This document shows positions 1-9,050 of a stretch of DNA of 64,000 nucleotides, piece after piece (position 1 is the first letter of the stretch; each line of letters starts with the position of its first letter). This DNA comes from Bythopirellula polymerisocia (GTDB lineage: Bacteria > Planctomycetota > Planctomycetia > Pirellulales > Lacipirellulaceae). The DNA is taken from positions 868,001-932,000 of the forward strand of contig NZ_SJPS01000001.1 of NCBI RefSeq assembly GCF_007860015.1, in the 5' to 3' direction. The notes below the pieces were generated by a model that was not told the DNA's origin, did not search any database, and saw only the letters and a program-made list of their open reading frames with translations. Both the position numbers and the translations under genes were made by a program.

Positions 1-993
1 GGTGACACTTTCGGCGACGGCATCGGCGGCTTGGGTGGCACGATCCAGCTCAACAGCGGGTCGATCACCCAGAACGGCTCGTCCGTGGTGCTGCTCAATG
101 GCGGCAACGCCGGCCTGGGCTCCGGCTCACCCGGCAATGTCGGCGGCGATGGCGGCACGTTGAATGTGCTTGGCGGCAGCTACACAATTGCCGATACCGC
201 CACGCTCGACCTGCGGGGCGGGCTGGGTACCGGCGGCAACGCCGATGGCGCTCACGGCCTGATCGACGTCACGAGTGGGACGTTCGCCATGAACGGCGGG
301 GAGGTTTTTACCGGCACGATCCAGCACCCCGGCACGGGCAATTTCAATTTCAATGGCGGACAACTCACCGTGGAAACGTTTAATGGCGTGCTTGTTCAGG
401 ATGGTGGCACGCTCTTGATCGGTGGCTCGCCAGGAACAATGACCGTCTCGCAGGACTACATGATCAACGCCGGTTCCCTTGAGATCGAACTCTTTGCCGG
501 TGGAGTTACACCCACGGCGGGTGTCGACTTCGATCAACTCACGGCAGACACCGCCTCCCTGGGCGGTACTTTGGAACTTGTGATCGATAGTGGCTACACG
601 CCAAGTCTCGGGCACACGTTTCCCATTCTCACCACGACCGGTGGAGTGACGGGTACCTTTGCCAATGTCAATGGCGCTTATTTGGGCGCCGGACTCGGAT
701 TCGACGTGCAGTACAACGCTAACGATGTGACGCTTGAAGTCATCAACGTTCTCCTTGGCGACTTCGACGTCGACGGCGATGTCGATGGCCACGACTTCCT
801 TGTCTGGCAGCGGAATCCCTCGGTGGGGAATTTGTCTGATTGGCAAACGAACTATGGTGTAGCACTATCTCTCGCAGCAGCAAGCACCGCCGTGCCAGAG
901 CCGACGTCTATGGCTTTGCTCACCGCAATGGCTTGCTTACTCGGGTGGCGAGGCAGAGATTATTCGTCGCTGAGAGAGGAACCGTCACCGTGA
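1..993 (+). CDS. PEP-CTERM beta-repeat surface protein, 5' end missing
   Basis: The reading frame is open from the first base, so the start and signal peptide lie outside the window. The visible part is Gly/Thr/Asn-rich, with short strands such as GGTLNVLGG and GGQLTV, typical of secreted beta-helix or autotransporter-like repeat proteins. Near the end come a conserved strand block, a dockerin-like acidic loop (GDFDVDGDVDGHDF, then VWQR and DWQTNYG), and a PEP-CTERM tail (VPEPTS, a hydrophobic stretch, then WRGR). In planctomycetes such tails are taken as sorting signals for the cell envelope or matrix. Its 3' end overlaps the convergent regulator gene by 34 bp. The ligand or role is unknown; adhesin or matrix protein is an inference from composition. 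Confidence 0.85.
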   Translation, partial: GDTFGDGIGGLGGTIQLNSGSITQNGSSVVLLNGGNAGLGSGSPGNVGGDGGTLNVLGGSYTIADTATLDLRGGLGTGGNADGAHGLIDVTSGTFAMNGGEVFTGTIQHPGTGNFNFNGGQLTVETFNGVLVQDGGTLLIGGSPGTMTVSQDYMINAGSLEIELFAGGVTPTAGVDFDQLTADTASLGGTLELVIDSGYTPSLGHTFPILTTTGGVTGTFANVNGAYLGAGLGFDVQYNANDVTLEVINVLLGDFDVDGDVDGHDFLVWQRNPSVGNLSDWQTNYGVALSLAAASTAVPEPTSMALLTAMACLLGWRGRDYSSLREEPSP

Positions 994-1772
994 AGTCCAC
1001 GGTGAAAGCGGAGCCACCGGGCCAGGAGCTCTGCTCGGCTGCTAACCATGTAGTGGCGATAGATCTGCTTGACGTATTGATGCACCGTTTCCGGACTGAT
1101 GCCCAGCCGACTGGCGACCTGTCTTTCGCTGTCCCCCTCAAGTAGACAATGGAGTGTTTGTTGTACGCGCCGTGGCAGTAGAGCTTCTTGAGGTTCGTCC
1201 GGCCCGGCAAGGGCCTTGCCGACCAACCGTCCGATTTCACCCTGAGTGAACTCCAATAGTTTGCGTTCACGCTCGCCAAATTGTTGTTCGCCGATCGGAC
1301 GATGGATTGTTACAGCGGACGCAATGTTCCACGGTTGAGGACGATAGAACGATGCCAACGAAGCATCCACGCCAGCAAGTCGCATGTAGTTTTGGTACTC
1401 GGGTGAATGGTACCACTCGCGGTCGGTAGCAACTTCTTGCCGAGTGCAGGTGATCAGCTTGCCTGGACGAGATGCAAAACTACGAAACGAAGCGGCAGAA
1501 ATCATCCCCTCGGTCATGAAGGAGCGCCACATCAGGTGCTGATGTTCGCTGGCGAAGCCTAGCTCAAGATTGTCATGCAACTGCGGCGGACCGTCTGCAC
1601 TGACCATCCGCCAGGTACCACCGACAATCACAGGAGCACCCACGATCTTGCGCAGCGCCTGCAAATAGTGTCGCCGCCACGCAATCGGGTCCGGGCCAAG
1701 TTCACGACACTCGCCGATGAGACGAGAGATAGCGCGGATCTCGGATAGTCGCAGTCTCTCAGATCGGGCCAT
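960..1772 (-). CDS. LuxR-family HTH regulator with N-terminal sensor-like region
   Basis: A 270-residue cytoplasmic regulator. The last 70 residues form a LuxR/GerE-type helix-turn-helix (LLPRRVQQTLHCLLEGDSER, then VASRLGISPETVHQYVKQIY and RAELLARW). The first 190 residues lack a receiver-type phosphorylation motif and look like a GAF/PAS-like sensor, which I cannot name firmly. The ATG is preceded by AGTGAGG. It sits between the surface-protein genes, convergent to the first and divergent from the second, so control of these adhesins is plausible but only inferred from position. No autoinducer synthase is in the window. Confidence 0.85.
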   Translation of the reverse strand: MARSERLRLSEIRAISRLIGECRELGPDPIAWRRHYLQALRKIVGAPVIVGGTWRMVSADGPPQLHDNLELGFASEHQHLMWRSFMTEGMISAASFRSFASRPGKLITCTRQEVATDREWYHSPEYQNYMRLAGVDASLASFYRPQPWNIASAVTIHRPIGEQQFGERERKLLEFTQGEIGRLVGKALAGPDEPQEALLPRRVQQTLHCLLEGDSERQVASRLGISPETVHQYVKQIYRHYMVSSRAELLARWLRFHRGLHGDGSSLSDE

Positions 1773-2114
1773 GGCCTCACTCTGAAAAAGTGTTTAATTG
1801 AGGCGGAATTCGACACTCACAAATCAGGGGTTTTTCCTCAGAACTCCTCTCAGTCTATCACGATCCGTTCAGTGAAAACAGCTTTTTTTCAGGATTGCGC
1901 TGGTCCGAATCCCCGATTCCGGGGATTTGCAATTTGAAGCTAGATAATTCACACTGATAGGGTGAAATAGAACACTCATCGCTTCGACAAGGAGCCATGC
2001 CCGCCAGGGGTCTCAATGACCATCTACATCTGGGCCTAATCAGGGGGAGACTACCGATGTATCGTAATCACATTCTCTTGACCATTTATTCCTACATACT
2101 AGGGGGATCTAGTC
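1773..2114. other. Divergent intergenic region, regulator/adhesin
   Basis: About 340 bp between the LuxR-type regulator and the first complete adhesin gene. It holds a perfect 8-bp inverted repeat (1908-1927), a T-run near 1882-1889, and the first copy of a leader repeated before the next adhesin (2081-2124). I see no convincing sigma70 -35/-10 pair and no RNA gene. Confidence 0.5.
1908..1927. promoter_or_regulatory. Palindrome, possible operator
   Basis: AATCCCCG, four bases, then CGGGGATT: perfect 8-bp arms in the region between the LuxR-type regulator and the adhesin genes. The size suits a dimeric HTH protein site, but a small hairpin in the leader is equally possible. No other copy was noticed in the window. 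Confidence 0.4.
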
Positions 2115-2124
2115 ATGACTCGTC
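2081..2124 (+). repeat. Leader/start repeat, copy 1
   Basis: The 44 bases running through the Shine-Dalgarno (AGGGGGAT), the ATG and the first codons of the adhesin at 2115 recur almost unchanged at 5578-5622, before the next adhesin. The differences are one inserted T and two substitutions. Confidence 0.85.
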
Positions 2125-5100
2125 GGTCTAACGAGTTTCAAGCTGCGCTGTACTACGTCACAATATTTCTTTGCTCTTCAGACATCGGCTTGCAAAATTT
2201 ACGAGCTGATACCTTTGAATGGACAAACCCGGCTAGCGGTACTTTTACAACGGCAGGAAATTGGTCCAACATCACCGGAGTTGATCCTCCCCCACCCAAT
2301 GTGGGCGACACCGCGCTATTTAACGAAGCTGGTACGTACACAGTCTTGCTCAATTCCGACGCAGCGATCGACCTGCTCGACATCGACGCTGGCACTATTA
2401 AGTTCGTCTCCAACGGTGGGACACACACTTATAACATGTTGACCGGAGACGCAGACGTCATAATCAATGGTGCAGACATCACACTGGACGCCACAAATTT
2501 CAACGTCGGCGATGATTTGTCCGTTCTCAAAACGTCAGCGCCTATGATGGTGCAAGGGGGAAGTGATATCACGGTGGGCGATGTAACAAGTATTGCCACA
2601 GCCGCAGGAGATGCCCAAGTGGTATTCGACGCATCAACTTTCGACTTTGGCGGACTGGTCCGGATGGGACTCTCCGGCTTTGACGCAACGCTGACTCTCC
2701 AAAACAGTTCCGTGGGAAACATTGGGGGTGACCTCGATTTTGCCCGCTCGGGCACGCTTGGATCTGGTGGCTTTCTGAACGTCAATTCGGGATCAACGCT
2801 CACGACCAATGGCCGAGTCCTTTTAGGCGACATTACTGCTAACGGAACCCCTAATTACAACACCTTTATCACAGTCGACGGGATGGAATCGACTTTTACG
2901 ATGAACGGTGCGAACCTTCTGCGAGTTGGCGATTCGCAGTTCGACAATGTGAATGCTGAACTCAGAGTGCGCAATAACGGTACTTTTACCACCGGCACCG
3001 ACAGCACGATTGTGCAGCGAACGGGGTTGTTAACCATAGAATCAGGTGGCACGTTCAACGCTGAGGGATCACTCTCTGCGACACAAGGCGCCACCATCAC
3101 CATCAACGACGGCGTTCTAAACGCAAGCGCTGGGCTAGACATCTCCGATGGATTGCTCGATTTTCAATCGGGGACGATTACCCTCGATGGGCCGAGCGCG
3201 TCGTTTAACAGTGGCTTTATCGCTGATCTAGTTATTGGAGAAACTGGCGCCGGCGTTCTTGAACTGCTCAATGGCGCTGCGGGGAGCGCGCAGCGCGCCA
3301 ATCTTGTCATCGGACGTACCCCTCAAGGTGGCCGTCTCACGCTCGATGGGGGATCGACTTTTACTACGGATGACGGTTTTGGGGCGACCGGGATCATCCT
3401 CATCGGAGACAGTAGCCCCTTTCAAAGTGGTACTCTCGAAGTACTTGGAGGCAGCAGTTTCCTGCCAGTAGGTTTTCGCGCATCTGGCAATAGTCAAATC
3501 ACGATTGACGACACTGGGAGCAACATGACTGCAACCTCGTTTATTTTGGAACAATCCGTCGATGTAATGGTCAGCAACGGAGGAGTTCTCGGCTTGGACA
3601 TCTTTGGCTCCGCTTCCATCGAAGACACGGCAACACTGATCGCTACTGGCGGCGCAACAATTGAGGGCGCTGCAACGGTCCAGGTCTTAGGTACTTCAAC
3701 AACCAACCCAGCGCGCGTACACATCTTAGATGGGTCAAAATGGACACCGCTACCGATCGGGCCGGATACTGATTTTTCTCTTTTTCTAGGTGATAACAGC
3801 AACACGGCAGGAGAACTACTAGTCGATGGTGCTGGCTCAATTGTTGATACGGGGACGGTGGGGACACTGGCCATTGCGCAATCCTCGAATTCAACTGCGA
3901 AAGCTACGATCTCTAGCGGGGCAGTGGCCATGACCAATTCCCTCGCTGTTGGTTCTGCTGCCGGAGCCGTGGGAACGCTAATCATCGACGCTGGTACACT
4001 TACTGTGGCTGACGCTGCAGAATTCGGTGTGACTCTTTCACAGCAAGAGGGCGTGGTGGAGCGTGGTACTTCGGTGGTTACCATCACCAATGGGGGATCG
4101 TTACGCGTCCAAGGAGGCTTTGGCGTAGGGAGCGGCTCAACATTCAACCTCATCGGAGGCGAGATTCGAGTCAATAATCTCGACGACATCGAAGGCAATC
4201 TCGGTACGGTCAACTGGACCAGCGGCACACTTCGATCCGACAGCTCAACGACGCTCACTCCGCTGATCATGCAAATGTTTCTGCCTGATGCGCGTTTGAA
4301 GTTTGGACAGACGCTGCGGGTCGACAACTCGCTGACATTGATGTCTCCACTGGAGCTAGATGGTGGCACGCTGGTTATGGACGGGCTCAATAATGGGTCG
4401 CTGCTGCAACTCACTTCGGGCACATTCCATTGGACCGACAGCGAATTGGTGATCGGCAATGGGGAATCGCTCGGCGACACTCTTAATCTTGGCTCCGATC
4501 TCACTGTAGAGGTTGATGGGGACCTCACCGTCTTTGGGTTCGTGAGCGGAGATGGAACCATCGACGCAAGTTTAGCAGTGGTCTCCGGTGGAGAAGTCGC
4601 TGTTGCCAGCGGAGACACGCTAGCGGTACTCGGTAGCACGAATTCCAATCGCGGTCAAATCACCCTCTCAGGAGGCCAACTCAATATTGCAGGCACGCTT
4701 TCCAACATCGCCGGACTAGGATTGGTGATCGGCAACGGCACACTGCGCGCCGATGGAGGGATCTCAAATTCTTCCACGATGGCCTTCAGCTCCACGGCCA
4801 ATATCATTGGCGACGTCATGAACAATGCTTCCGGTAGCATCATATCCTCCGGCGGCACGACTACGTTTTTCGACGACGTGACGAACAACGGCACCATCCG
4901 CACTAATCAGAATAGTTTTACCGTCTATTACGGCAGCTATTCAGGTGCTGGCGACACGGGCACCGGCACGGTCATCATGGAAGGAGATCTCAAGCCGGGC
5001 AGTAGCCCGGGAATCATGGACTTCGGCGGGAATCTGTCGTTTGGCCCCGCTGCGGGACTGGAAATCGAAATCGGCGGGATGATCGCAGGGAGCCAGTTCG

Positions 5101-5600
5101 ATCAGGTAACTATTACCGATATCGCGTCACTGGGCGGCACGCTCGATGTATCGCTAATTAACAGCTTCATGCCTAGCATCGGAGACACGTTTGAAATCAT
5201 CACTGCTTCAAGTGTGCTCGACACATTCTCTATCGAGAATCTCCCCGCGATTGGTGGGCTCTTATGGAACGTCAACTACGGCGCAACCAACGTCGTGCTG
5301 GAAGTCCTCTCCCCCTTCACCGCCGACTTCGATCAAGACGGCGACGTCGATGGCCGCGACTTTTTTGTGTGGCAACGAGGCGGATCACCCAATGGAACGA
5401 GTAGTGGCGATCTCGCATTATGGCAGTCGCAGTATGGGAGTGTATTGCCTCTAGTAGCTGCGGCTAACGTTGTACCTGAACCTAGTTCAGTACTCTTGTT
5501 AACCTTCTTCACATTAATTCCTTGCATGCGACGTGCAACGGGGCGATACTTGGATGTGGAACAGGTTGAGACGAGCAACCATTTATTCCTATCATACTAG
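2115..5600 (+). CDS. Large PEP-CTERM/dockerin-like beta-repeat adhesin
   Basis: A 1161-residue secreted protein. A signal peptide ends around residue 31 (NLRA before DTFEW). Next come a GNWS segment common to planctomycete repeat proteins, and about 1000 residues of Gly/Thr/Asn/Ser-rich strands (for example GGTFNAEG, GGTLVMDG). The C-terminus has a DFDQDGDVDGRDFFVWQR dockerin-like loop and a PEP-CTERM tail (VPEPSS, hydrophobic stretch, MRRATGR). After this come about 20 unusual extra residues whose codons run into the second leader repeat, and the TAG stop lies inside that repeat. The start is fixed by AGGGGGAT upstream. The next adhesin begins 12 bp downstream, so the two are probably cotranscribed. 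An adhesive or matrix role is inferred. Confidence 0.88.
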   Translation: MTRRSNEFQAALYYVTIFLCSSDIGLQNLRADTFEWTNPASGTFTTAGNWSNITGVDPPPPNVGDTALFNEAGTYTVLLNSDAAIDLLDIDAGTIKFVSNGGTHTYNMLTGDADVIINGADITLDATNFNVGDDLSVLKTSAPMMVQGGSDITVGDVTSIATAAGDAQVVFDASTFDFGGLVRMGLSGFDATLTLQNSSVGNIGGDLDFARSGTLGSGGFLNVNSGSTLTTNGRVLLGDITANGTPNYNTFITVDGMESTFTMNGANLLRVGDSQFDNVNAELRVRNNGTFTTGTDSTIVQRTGLLTIESGGTFNAEGSLSATQGATITINDGVLNASAGLDISDGLLDFQSGTITLDGPSASFNSGFIADLVIGETGAGVLELLNGAAGSAQRANLVIGRTPQGGRLTLDGGSTFTTDDGFGATGIILIGDSSPFQSGTLEVLGGSSFLPVGFRASGNSQITIDDTGSNMTATSFILEQSVDVMVSNGGVLGLDIFGSASIEDTATLIATGGATIEGAATVQVLGTSTTNPARVHILDGSKWTPLPIGPDTDFSLFLGDNSNTAGELLVDGAGSIVDTGTVGTLAIAQSSNSTAKATISSGAVAMTNSLAVGSAAGAVGTLIIDAGTLTVADAAEFGVTLSQQEGVVERGTSVVTITNGGSLRVQGGFGVGSGSTFNLIGGEIRVNNLDDIEGNLGTVNWTSGTLRSDSSTTLTPLIMQMFLPDARLKFGQTLRVDNSLTLMSPLELDGGTLVMDGLNNGSLLQLTSGTFHWTDSELVIGNGESLGDTLNLGSDLTVEVDGDLTVFGFVSGDGTIDASLAVVSGGEVAVASGDTLAVLGSTNSNRGQITLSGGQLNIAGTLSNIAGLGLVIGNGTLRADGGISNSSTMAFSSTANIIGDVMNNASGSIISSGGTTTFFDDVTNNGTIRTNQNSFTVYYGSYSGAGDTGTGTVIMEGDLKPGSSPGIMDFGGNLSFGPAAGLEIEIGGMIAGSQFDQVTITDIASLGGTLDVSLINSFMPSIGDTFEIITASSVLDTFSIENLPAIGGLLWNVNYGATNVVLEVLSPFTADFDQDGDVDGRDFFVWQRGGSPNGTSSGDLALWQSQYGSVLPLVAAANVVPEPSSVLLLTFFTLIPCMRRATGRYLDVEQVETSNHLFLSY

Positions 5601-5622
5601 GGAGATCTAGTCATGACGCGTC
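5578..5622 (+). repeat. Leader/start repeat, copy 2
   Basis: Second copy of the leader at 2081-2124. It contains the stop codon of the upstream adhesin, the Shine-Dalgarno AGGGAGAT, the ATG at 5613 and the first codons. Its 12-mer TTCCTATCATAC also occurs at 12232-12243, about 40 bp before the esterase gene with the same anchor module. Confidence 0.85.
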
Positions 5623-8600
5623 AATGTGAGTTGTTACACGTTCGTGCTTTCTCTTACTCAGTCCTCTGTGCACTGAGTTTCTCGCTGCTGACGAACTCGG
5701 CATCTGGACAAGGCGTCTCACGTAGTTGGATCGGCGGCGGGGCGACCGACAACTGGTTCGACTCGGCAAACTGGAGCCCGGGAGCGGTGCCCGATCCCGC
5801 CGATTTCTTGGTCATTTCCTTTATGGATGTTGCCGGGCTCAACACCAATAACGTGGACATCGCCAACGGTGGGCGAATTGAAGTCAGTACCGCTTCGGTC
5901 GTGACAATTAACTTTCTTAATATCGGCCTGGATGGCGAGGGAACTCTCGACATGTCGGCCGGCACGCTGACAACGGATACCACTGCCATCGCAGGCGACG
6001 GCAACTCCTTCGGCACGGCAAATATCACAGGCAGCGCTTCGTTGTGGAACATTACCGACAGCACTTCCAGCGACCTAGTTGTCGGATCAGTCGGTGAGGG
6101 GCGTCTGAATCTCACGAATGGCGCAGTAGTGAATGTTGCAGATGATGGCACTATTGGCAGCAGCGCGTCAGGCACGGGTATAGTCGATGTTTCGGGCACC
6201 GCCACGTCTCTCAGCTTCACGGGGTCAAGCAGCAATTTGATCGTCGGTAGTAGCGGTCGCGGCACGCTCAATATTTTTAACGGTGCCACCGTTTCGAACG
6301 TCAGCTCCACGATTGCTAGTATTTCGAATTCCTTAGCCACGGTGACGGTCGATTCGGCTGGCACCTGGACGAATACGAGTAGCATGACCGTCGGTAATTT
6401 AGGCACCGGCACGCTGGCAATCCGGGGCGGTGGCGTGGTGACCTCCACGAGTATCGGGACTATCGGCAACTCATCCACTGGAGTCGGCCGCGTGTGGGTC
6501 GAAGGCACCGACTCCCTTTGGGATCTCACTTCGACGCTCGAAGTTGGTAACTTTGGCCGCGGGGAAATGGAGATAAACGGTGGTGGTCGTGTCGAAAACA
6601 CGAATGGCACAATTGCCGATGAAGTTGGCAGTATCGGCAGCGTGAGCGTTCGTGGAAACGGCTCGATCTGGACCAACAGCGGCACACTACAAGTGGGAGA
6701 CTTGGGTGATGCTACACTCTTGATCACCGATGGCGGGACAGTTGAGAATACGTCCGGCGATATTGGAGACCGAGCCGGCTCCATCGGAATCGTTAATGTG
6801 GAAGGCTTCGGTTCGACGTGGACCAACTCCTCAGCTGCGAACATTGGATATTCTGGTGACGGCACGCTGAATATCGCGGGTGGCGCGACGGTAACCAACA
6901 CCGCCGCCAATCTCGGGTTCGCCAGCGGCAGCAGCGGAACTGTCAATGTCTCGGGAGGTGGTAGCCACTGGAATAGCACCAGTTCTGTGCGAGTGGGCGT
7001 GAGTGGCTCCGGAACATTGAACATCTCAGGGGGCGCCACCGTATCCAGTACGCTAGTTGGAATCGGCGTCGTGGGCGGAGGCGACGTATCCATTGATGGC
7101 GCTGGATCCCGATGGATTGCCACCAGCAACGGTACTTCTACTGTTGGTGAGGATGGCAACGCTTCCTTGCAGATTACGTCTGGTGGGTCTTTTGAAACCC
7201 CTGGTGATCTGATCGTTGCGAAAAATGATGCGTCGACGAGCAATTTGACGGTCACCGGCAACGGTTCGCGCCTGGATTTGGGATTCGTCTTCTCGCTGGG
7301 CAATGTTGGTGGGACGGCTACCGGTTCTGCTACGATCGGCACTGGAGCCGAAGCCAACATCGGGCTAGTAACGGTCATCCAGAATACAAATAGCTCGCTC
7401 ACCATTGACGGTGGTTCGCTCACGACCCCTTCGCTGATTAACAACAACGGTGGTACGTTTACCTTCAAGAGTGGCACGGTCACCATCGACGGTGGGGCGT
7501 ACAGCCCTGGCGCACTCACGCTGAATGGCGTTGCCGGCACCGCGACCCTCAACCTGCAAGGGAGTGGTTCTGCGACGATCGGCGAACCAATCTACATCGG
7601 CACCACCGGTGATGCTGTTCTCAACATTACCGACGGATATAGCCTATCGACCGGCGACGCGGTGACCATCGGCGCCTTTGGTGAAATAAAACTCGACGGC
7701 GGCACGCTCTCGGCCGATGACTTTGACAACACCAGCGGCGGCACGTTCAATTTCACAAGTGGTACACTTGTGGCCACTGGATTCGTGACAGTAAGTAGTG
7801 GCCTTACCATCCCCTCCGATGGCACGCTCACCGGCAGCCCGAATGTTAACACGAAAGTCAATGGCTTAACTGGTTCGACCATTACCGCCACAGGTAACAT
7901 GTTGCTCGGCGATGGAGCTAGCTTTCTCGGCTTCGTTCATCAAGGCACACTGAATGTGGGCAACAGAGCCGTTAATCTACGTTCCGCGGGCTTCGCACAA
8001 CTCGGTGCGCTGACGACACTTTCTGGTGGATCGATCACCGCGGCCAATGGAATCACACTCGGCGGTGGTGACGTCCTCACGGGAGATGGCACCCTCAATG
8101 CGAAGATTGCGGCCGGGATCGGCTCGATCATCTATGCCCCTGGCGGCGATCTCACCCTGGGCGACCCCAATGCCTTCGACGGTTTCGTATCGGCTGGCAA
8201 CATGACGGTCGATGCCGACAGCATCATCTTGCTCGACCGCAACCAGGCCCAACTCGGCGCGCTAACTACTGTTATCGGCGGTGGCAAAGTTGTAGCGGCC
8301 AACGGTGTAGTACTCGACTTTGCAAGTGCCATCACCGGCGATGGTGAAATCGAAACGCCCAATGATCCGCTTCGTCCGACGATTATCAACGGCACGGTCG
8401 AAGGCACTAGTTCCAACCTGAACATTGGCTTCAACGGCTATGTGAAAGGAGTTGGCATGTTGAATAATGTGTATTTCACCGGCACCCATGCCCCCGGCCT
8501 GAGCCCCACGGAGCTATCTGTCGGTAATCTGACTTACGCCAACTCCGCCACCTTGGAGATTGAACTAGGAGGTCTCGTGGCTGGCAGCGGCCACGACCAG

Positions 8601-9050
8601 ATCAATAGCGACGGCACCGTCACACTCAATGGCACGCTCGACGTGTCTCTCCTCAACAATTTCATGCCTTCTATCGGTGATACGTTTGAGATTATCACCG
8701 CGACGATCGTGGTTGATATGTTCTCGGTCGAATCTCTCCCCGCGATTGGTGGGCTCTTATGGAATGTCAACTACAGCGCGACCAATGTCGTGCTCGAAGT
8801 ACTCTCCCCGTTTACCGCCGACTTTGATCAAGACGGCGACGTTGATGGGCACGATTTTCTCGTCTGGCAGCGCGACCCAAATGTCGGAAGTTTGACTGAT
8901 TGGCAAGCGCAATATGGTGGTGCCCTGCCTCTAACTGCTAGCGCGACTTCCGTGCCAGAACCGGGGACTTTGACGAGCTTGCTGTGGGGATTACTAGCGT
9001 TGAGTAGTTATTGCTCTCAATTTACGAGGCGAAGACGGGTTCATGGATAA
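5613..9050 (+). CDS. Large PEP-CTERM/dockerin-like repeat adhesin
   Basis: A 1145-residue secreted protein with a signal peptide ending near residue 33 (TNSASGQ). From about residue 108 to 515 it has seven or so imperfect repeats of 45-50 residues with the pattern VGxxGxGTLNIxGGATVxNT, then GSxGxVxVxGxGSxWTNSS, suggesting a long beta-solenoid. Further Gly-rich strands follow. The last 190 residues closely match those of the preceding adhesin, also at DNA level: strand block, DFDQDGDVDGHDFLVWQR loop, VPEPGT motif, hydrophobic stretch, and RRRR. The start is set by AGGGAGAT. The 3' end overlaps the convergent hydrolase gene by 10 bp. Probably a surface fibre or matrix component; the ligand is unknown. 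Confidence 0.88.
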   Translation: MTRQCELLHVRAFSYSVLCALSFSLLTNSASGQGVSRSWIGGGATDNWFDSANWSPGAVPDPADFLVISFMDVAGLNTNNVDIANGGRIEVSTASVVTINFLNIGLDGEGTLDMSAGTLTTDTTAIAGDGNSFGTANITGSASLWNITDSTSSDLVVGSVGEGRLNLTNGAVVNVADDGTIGSSASGTGIVDVSGTATSLSFTGSSSNLIVGSSGRGTLNIFNGATVSNVSSTIASISNSLATVTVDSAGTWTNTSSMTVGNLGTGTLAIRGGGVVTSTSIGTIGNSSTGVGRVWVEGTDSLWDLTSTLEVGNFGRGEMEINGGGRVENTNGTIADEVGSIGSVSVRGNGSIWTNSGTLQVGDLGDATLLITDGGTVENTSGDIGDRAGSIGIVNVEGFGSTWTNSSAANIGYSGDGTLNIAGGATVTNTAANLGFASGSSGTVNVSGGGSHWNSTSSVRVGVSGSGTLNISGGATVSSTLVGIGVVGGGDVSIDGAGSRWIATSNGTSTVGEDGNASLQITSGGSFETPGDLIVAKNDASTSNLTVTGNGSRLDLGFVFSLGNVGGTATGSATIGTGAEANIGLVTVIQNTNSSLTIDGGSLTTPSLINNNGGTFTFKSGTVTIDGGAYSPGALTLNGVAGTATLNLQGSGSATIGEPIYIGTTGDAVLNITDGYSLSTGDAVTIGAFGEIKLDGGTLSADDFDNTSGGTFNFTSGTLVATGFVTVSSGLTIPSDGTLTGSPNVNTKVNGLTGSTITATGNMLLGDGASFLGFVHQGTLNVGNRAVNLRSAGFAQLGALTTLSGGSITAANGITLGGGDVLTGDGTLNAKIAAGIGSIIYAPGGDLTLGDPNAFDGFVSAGNMTVDADSIILLDRNQAQLGALTTVIGGGKVVAANGVVLDFASAITGDGEIETPNDPLRPTIINGTVEGTSSNLNIGFNGYVKGVGMLNNVYFTGTHAPGLSPTELSVGNLTYANSATLEIELGGLVAGSGHDQINSDGTVTLNGTLDVSLLNNFMPSIGDTFEIITATIVVDMFSVESLPAIGGLLWNVNYSATNVVLEVLSPFTADFDQDGDVDGHDFLVWQRDPNVGSLTDWQAQYGGALPLTASATSVPEPGTLTSLLWGLLALSSYCSQFTRRRRVHG

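Noticed and set aside
127..846. 239-codon minus-strand frame at the window start
   Set aside because: Antisense of the first PEP-CTERM protein; composition unlike a real protein.
3494..4648. 384-codon minus-strand frame opposite the first complete adhesin
   Set aside because: Same kind of low-complexity antisense reading, no start signal or motif.
5654..7552. 632-codon open frame on the minus strand opposite the second adhesin
   Set aside because: Pro/Val/Ser-rich low-complexity translation with no domain; an artefact of the repetitive, Gly/Thr-rich sense gene.
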